Shown here piece after piece: positions 60,266-64,000 of a stretch of DNA of 64,000 nt. The notes below the pieces were generated by a model, which saw only the letters and a list, made by a program, of their open reading frames with translations, had not been told where the DNA came from and searched no databases. How positions within the stretch are numbered: position 1 is the stretch's first letter; each line of letters starts with the position of its first letter. Origin of the DNA: Paraburkholderia heleia NBRC 101817 (GTDB taxonomy: Bacteria > Pseudomonadota > Gammaproteobacteria > Burkholderiales > Burkholderiaceae); contig NZ_BBJH01000006.1 of NCBI RefSeq assembly GCF_000739775.1, positions 62,001 through 126,000 on the forward strand. The letters are read 5' to 3'. The translations under genes and the position numbers were made by a program.

Positions 60266-61117
60266 ATGCCTGCATCCAACCTACCCTTCTTCGGCTATGG
60301 CCTCGGCCTGCGCAGGGAACACTATCGCGACTTCCTCGAGACCGCCGTGCCGGTCGATTTCGTCGAGGTCATATCCGAGAACTTCATGGTCGAAGGCGGT
60401 CAGCCACGCGACATTCTGCGCCGGGTACGCGAGCGGCATACCGTCGCCCTGCACGGCGTGTCGATGTCGATTGGCTCGGCAGACAGCCTCGACCACGACT
60501 ATCTTCGGCGCCTGAAGGCACTCGTCGACGAGATCGACCCGCTCTTCGTCTCCGACCATCTGAGCTGGTCGCGCATCGGGCGCTTCAACTCGCACGATCT
60601 GCTGCCCGTTCCCTACACCGAGGAAGCACTCGACGTGGTCTGCGCGCACATCTCGACGGCACAGGACGCGTTGGGTCGCACCATGCTGGTCGAAAATCCG
60701 TCGAGCTATCTCGCCTTCGACAATGCGCCCATGACCGAATGGGAGTTCATCGCGCGCATGAAGAAGCGCACCGGCTGCGAGCTGCTGCTCGACGTAAACA
60801 ACATCTTCGTGAGTGCCACGAATCACGGCTTCGACCCCATCGCCTATCTGGATGGCATACCGGCCGGGTGCGTGCGTCAGATCCATCTAGCAGGGCATTC
60901 TCAGGATGACGGGCTGCTCATCGACACGCACGACAGCCCTGTGTGTGCCGACGTGTGGTCGCTCTATGCGAATGCGATCTCGCGGCTAGGACCGGTCGCG
61001 ACGATGATCGAACGCGACGCCGATATTCCGCCGCTCGCCGACCTGCTCGTCGAACTCTCGCGTGCGCGTGCGCTCGCCTCGAAGCATTCGTCGTCGCGCG
61101 TCGCGGAGGCTGCATGA
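60266..61117 (+). CDS. bufB: MNIO (DUF692) family bufferin maturase
   Basis: The 283-residue protein is a TIM-barrel multinuclear non-heme iron oxidase of the MbnB/DUF692 family. Blocks that carry the metal ligands are seen: VEVISENFM, VALHGVSMSIGSAD, LFVSDHLSWS, LVENPSSYLAFD, ELLLDVNNIFVSATNHGFDP, IHLAGHSQDDGLLIDTHDSP. It is expected to oxidise Cys residues of the precursors to thio-heterocycles in the cytoplasm before export. ATG 60266 follows GGCGGAGT. It overlaps the DUF2063 gene by four bases (ATGA). Confidence 0.93.
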   Translation: MPASNLPFFGYGLGLRREHYRDFLETAVPVDFVEVISENFMVEGGQPRDILRRVRERHTVALHGVSMSIGSADSLDHDYLRRLKALVDEIDPLFVSDHLSWSRIGRFNSHDLLPVPYTEEALDVVCAHISTAQDALGRTMLVENPSSYLAFDNAPMTEWEFIARMKKRTGCELLLDVNNIFVSATNHGFDPIAYLDGIPAGCVRQIHLAGHSQDDGLLIDTHDSPVCADVWSLYANAISRLGPVATMIERDADIPPLADLLVELSRARALASKHSSSRVAEAA

Positions 61118-61878
61118 AACTTGCCGAGTGGCAACAGCATTTGCAGACGTGGCTCGTACGCGGCTCGGAGGACGCGGCGCGCCGCCTTGACGACCCTGCT
61201 GCGCCGGGGCTGGCCGTATATCAAAACAATTACCGCAGCCAGCTCGTCGACTGCCTGCAGCAGTCGTTCGTGCAGGTGCGCGAATGGATGGGCGATGAAG
61301 CCTTCCTGCAAGCGGCACTCACACACATCGATCGCCATCCTCCGCATGCGTGGACGCTCGACGCCTACCCTCACGAGTTTGGCGAAACACTCGCTTCGCT
61401 CTACCCGGACAACCCCGATCTGCACGAACTCGCGTGGATCGAGCGCGCGCTCGACGAAGCGTTTGTCGCGCGAGACGCTTCTTGCGTTCCCGACTCGACG
61501 CTCGCCGCAATCGACTGGGGGTCCGCCAGCCTGCAATTCACGCCATCGCTCAGGGTCCGCGCCGCCACGACCAATGCAGACGATATCTGGACGGCGCTGT
61601 GCCACGGAGCATCGCCACCCGGGGGGGAGATGCTCGCCGAGCCAGGCGGCTTGCTCGTCTGGCGGCGCGGCTTGACGTCCAGCCTCAAGCGCGTGGACGC
61701 CATCGAATACGAGGCCTTGCTGCATGTGCTGCGCAACCGCAGCTTCGCGTCGCTTTGCGACAGGCTGGCTGCCCGCCTCGGGGAGGCAGACGGCATCGCA
61801 CGGGCTGGCACACTGCTCGCCACCTGGTTCGCGAGCGAACTCATTACCGGCGTCGAACACAGCCAGCTCGACGTTTGA
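61114..61878 (+). CDS. bufC: DUF2063 partner protein of the MNIO maturase (BufC-like)
   Basis: The 254-residue protein starts MKLAEWQQHLQTWLV and shows the DUF2063 pattern: GLAVYQNNYRSQLVDCLQQS (about 31-50), FLQAALTHIDRHPPHAWTLD, and PHEFGETLASLYPDNPDLHE. The N-terminal helical domain was once annotated as DNA-binding. In MNIO systems the family acts as the RiPP-recognition partner that binds precursor and maturase. Its ATG is within the maturase stop, so the two are made together. Confidence 0.92.
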   Translation: MKLAEWQQHLQTWLVRGSEDAARRLDDPAAPGLAVYQNNYRSQLVDCLQQSFVQVREWMGDEAFLQAALTHIDRHPPHAWTLDAYPHEFGETLASLYPDNPDLHELAWIERALDEAFVARDASCVPDSTLAAIDWGSASLQFTPSLRVRAATTNADDIWTALCHGASPPGGEMLAEPGGLLVWRRGLTSSLKRVDAIEYEALLHVLRNRSFASLCDRLAARLGEADGIARAGTLLATWFASELITGVEHSQLDV

Positions 61879-61937
61879 TTCTATTCAGGTTTGCTAACTT
61901 TTAAGCGCCGCGATCGTTGCAGCGCATGGAGATGATC

Positions 61938-63272
61938 ATGACAACCACTCTGCCCAACCCCGTTTCAAACCGTACCCCCGTTCAGCGTCTGCACGTAGCG
62001 TCTTACACCGACGGCCTGCTCGGACCCAGCCAACCCATGTTGGGTCCGCTCGCCGACGGTGGCACACTGATCGCCGGCACGCCGCCTGGCTGCTGGGGTC
62101 CGATGATTACGCCGGCATTTCAGGGTGGCCATGAAGTGACCCGGCCGGTCGCCATTGCGGGCGCGGAAGTGGGCGACGCCGTCGCGCTGAAGATCGAGCG
62201 CATGCGCGTCACGTCGCTGGCGACGTCGTCCGGCGTCATGCAGTTCGTGGAAGGACGCTACCACGGCGATCCGTTCGTCGCCAAGTTTTGTCCGGCATGC
62301 GGCACGGAACATCCCGCAAGTCACCTCGAAGGCATTGGTGCAGACGCGGTGCGCTGCGATCATTGCGGCGCGGAAGCCAACGCGTTCCGCTTCAGGCACG
62401 GCTATGTGATCGTGTTCGATCACGAAAACCAGGTCAGCCTCACGGTCAACCAGAGCGTGGCGGATCGCCTGGCTGACAATGCTTCGCAGTTGTCGGCACT
62501 GCCCGAGCTTGCGGCACAGCACTCCATCCTCTCGCTCGCGCGCGCCGACATGCCGGGCGTGGCAGCCCACATGCGCCCCTTCCTTGGCAACATCGGCACG
62601 ACGCCGTCCCACGATCTGCCCGATTCGCACAACTGCGCCGATTTCGGTCAGTACCTGATTGGCGCACCGCACCGTTACGCGTTGAGCGAAGAATTGCTCC
62701 ACGCTGCCAGGACCGACGGCCACATGGACACCAATTCCGTGCGCGAGGGATGTATCGTGATCTGCCCGGTCAAGGTGCCGGGCGCCGGCGTTTATCTCGG
62801 CGACATGCACGCGCAGCAAGGCAACGGCGAAATCGCCGGGCACGCCACTGACGTCTCGGGCGAGACGGAGTTGAGCATCGAAGTGATCAAGCGACTGACG
62901 CTCGACGGGCCGATCCTGCTGCAAAACGTCGAAGATCTCCCGCCCATGGCGCGCCCCATGAGCGCCGCGCAACGCCGTTGCGTCGCGGAACTCGGGGCCC
63001 GTTGGGGGCAGCATGAGGTCGAGCAAAGCGGGCCGGTCACCTTCATCGGCAGTGGCGTCAATCTCAACGAAGCCACGGAAAACGGCTTGCGCCGTGCGTC
63101 GTCCGTGACCGGTTTGTCGTATGAAGAAGTGCTCAACCGCGCGACCATCACCGGTTCGATTGAAATCAGCCGCCTGCCGGGCACGGTGCGCGTCACCATC
63201 CTGTGCCCGCTGGCTATCCTCGACCGGATCGGAATCGGCCATCTCGTGCGCGAGAAGTACCGGCTTTCATAA
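61938..63272 (+). CDS. Acetamidase/formamidase family protein
   Basis: The 444-residue protein belongs to the FmdA/AmdA family, which hydrolyses formamide or acetamide to ammonia and the acid. Seen are LADGGTLIAGTPPGCWGPMI, and an unusual Cys4 site FCPACGTEHPAS with RCDHCGAE (about residues 117-145), probably zinc. Further on lie LPDSHNCADFGQYLIGAP and GAGVYLGDMHAQQGNGEIAG, the family's metal-binding core. ATG 61938 has GGAG six bases upstream, which decides between three nearby Met codons. It follows bufC by 59 bases and could be co-transcribed, but a functional link is not evident. Confidence 0.9.
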   Translation: MTTTLPNPVSNRTPVQRLHVASYTDGLLGPSQPMLGPLADGGTLIAGTPPGCWGPMITPAFQGGHEVTRPVAIAGAEVGDAVALKIERMRVTSLATSSGVMQFVEGRYHGDPFVAKFCPACGTEHPASHLEGIGADAVRCDHCGAEANAFRFRHGYVIVFDHENQVSLTVNQSVADRLADNASQLSALPELAAQHSILSLARADMPGVAAHMRPFLGNIGTTPSHDLPDSHNCADFGQYLIGAPHRYALSEELLHAARTDGHMDTNSVREGCIVICPVKVPGAGVYLGDMHAQQGNGEIAGHATDVSGETELSIEVIKRLTLDGPILLQNVEDLPPMARPMSAAQRRCVAELGARWGQHEVEQSGPVTFIGSGVNLNEATENGLRRASSVTGLSYEEVLNRATITGSIEISRLPGTVRVTILCPLAILDRIGIGHLVREKYRLS

Positions 63273-63542
63273 ATTTTTCGCTTCACTATTGACCGCGAGT
63301 ATCAACTGTTATTCATCGCAGGTGGTTTTTGCCAGCATCGATCGTGCGTAACCTTGCTAGCAATAGGGGAAACGAATGGACATGTCAGCGATCACCGCTA
63401 TGAAGGCTTCCGCGCCGGTCGCGCATGCGCTTCCGAAGCACCCGGCGCGGCACCGCGTATTTCGCGAGGGGCCGGCACCTATATCTGCATCCGCGGCCCG
63501 ATTACCCGTTCCGCGCGATGTCACGTTTTCCGGAGGTCTTTC

Positions 63543-63926
63543 ATGCAAGACGCGAACATACGTGAAGCGCTAAACGCGCACTGGCAAGCGTCGGCCGATG
63601 GCGATCTCGAAGCCGAGCACGATATCTACGCCGACGACGCCATCTGCGACTATCCCCAGTCGGGCGAGCGAATCCTCGGGCGGCGGAATCTGCAGGCACT
63701 TCGTGCGCATCATCCAGACAAGCCATCCGGCTTCAAAGTCAGGCGAATTCATGGCGAAGGCAAGCTCTGGGTGACTGAATACACGATCACTTATCAAGGG
63801 CGGTCCGCCTACACCGTGAGCATCATGGAACTGCGTCAAGGCAAGGTCGTTCACGAGACCCAGTATTTTTCGGAATCCTTCGAAGCGCCGGACTGGCGCA
63901 TCCCATGGGCTCAGAAGATCGCATAG
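63543..63926 (+). CDS. NTF2-like (SnoaL-type) protein
   Basis: The 127-residue protein has the NTF2-like pattern: LNAHWQASADGDLEAEHDIY, AICDYPQSGERILGRRNLQA, ELRQGKVVHETQYFSESFEA with C-terminal PDWRIPWAQ. ATG 63543 follows CGGAGGTCTTTC. It is probably a ligand-binding or small-molecule enzyme of the SnoaL group; substrate unknown. The 270 bases before it (63273-63542) hold no recognised gene. A perfect dyad lies just after it. Confidence 0.85.
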   Translation: MQDANIREALNAHWQASADGDLEAEHDIYADDAICDYPQSGERILGRRNLQALRAHHPDKPSGFKVRRIHGEGKLWVTEYTITYQGRSAYTVSIMELRQGKVVHETQYFSESFEAPDWRIPWAQKIA

Positions 63927-63955
63927 CGCCGCAGGGGATCCTCACGAAGCATTCA

Positions 63956-63972
63956 GTTAGCCAATGGCTAAC
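63956..63972. promoter_or_regulatory. 17-bp palindrome, probable operator
   Basis: GTTAGCCA and TGGCTAAC are perfect 8-bp arms around one A. The dyad ends exactly before an ATG at 63973, so a bound regulator would block that gene. The shape fits a TetR-family operator. Confidence 0.6.
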
Positions 63973-64000
63973 ATGGAGCTAGCCCCTCGGCGCCGTCCCA
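63973..64000 (+). CDS. Possible start of a regulator gene (cut by window edge)
   Basis: The last 28 bases read ATG then codons for MELAPRRRP, a basic N-terminus like that of TetR-family proteins. The adjoining palindrome would suit autoregulation. Only nine codons are visible and no ribosome site stands out, so this is tentative. Confidence 0.25.

Noticed and set aside
61965..63242. 425-codon minus-strand frame opposite the acetamidase
   Set aside because: Antisense to a gene with clear FmdA-family motifs; no family features of its own.
1..64000. CRISPR array, tRNA or rRNA genes
   Set aside because: No regularly spaced direct repeats and no tRNA or rRNA-like sequence were noticed on either strand; a covariance-model search was not possible here.

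Overview
The window looks like chromosomal or megaplasmid DNA from a Burkholderiaceae bacterium, most likely Paraburkholderia, Caballeronia or Burkholderia. The reasons are the high GC, the many LysR regulators (eight intact), the metabolic types present (NCS2 permease with amidohydrolase, GlcD-like oxidase, extra dxs and ilvB copies) and the dispersed intergenic repeats. No rRNA, tRNA or CRISPR array was seen. Species assignment is an inference.

Left part (1-25.4 kb). This is a patchwork of small regulator-target modules separated by 300-650 bp gaps that carry degenerate repeats. In order: a cut-off azoreductase with an HxlR regulator; a two-gene DUF6602/DUF5677 unit that could be a defence operon; LysR with an aldehyde dehydrogenase, carboxymuconolactone decarboxylase-like and quinone oxidoreductase operon; a second HxlR unit with NTF2-like and azoreductase genes; LysR with a LysE exporter; Rrf2 with a GliT/thioredoxin-reductase-like flavoprotein; an NCS2 permease and amidohydrolase flanked by two LysR genes; and LysR with sulfatase, MFS and FAD-linked 2-hydroxyacid dehydrogenase. 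That last unit is followed by a decayed transporter binding-protein gene.

Middle part (25.8-31.6 kb). This is an accessory island: a zinc-motif/MbcA-like fusion protein, a protein with two XRE helix-turn-helix domains, a DEDDh exonuclease, a frameshifted HAD gene, several proteins of unknown function, a small XRE regulator and a complete IS6-family element.

Signalling block (31.7-42.7 kb). A 1,836-residue Ser/Thr-kinase-like/AAA/GAF/PAS/histidine kinase is followed by a small secreted Cys protein, a LysR gene, an IS66 relic, a stand-alone receiver, a FixJ-like regulator and a GlxA-like AraC regulator.

Right part (43-64 kb). NTF2-like and DsbA-like genes precede an orphan acetolactate synthase large subunit, an extra DXP synthase, an RND tripartite pump and an MFS exporter, all on the minus strand. 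Two tandem paralogous LysR genes follow. The most interesting locus is at 58.2-61.9 kb: a bufferin-type RiPP cluster with two different Cys-rich precursors (a DUF2282/BufA1 type and a BufA2 type), a DoxX protein, one MNIO (DUF692) maturase and one DUF2063 partner. An exported alpha/beta-hydrolase that has lost its nucleophilic serine sits between the precursors. An acetamidase/formamidase and an NTF2-like gene end the window.
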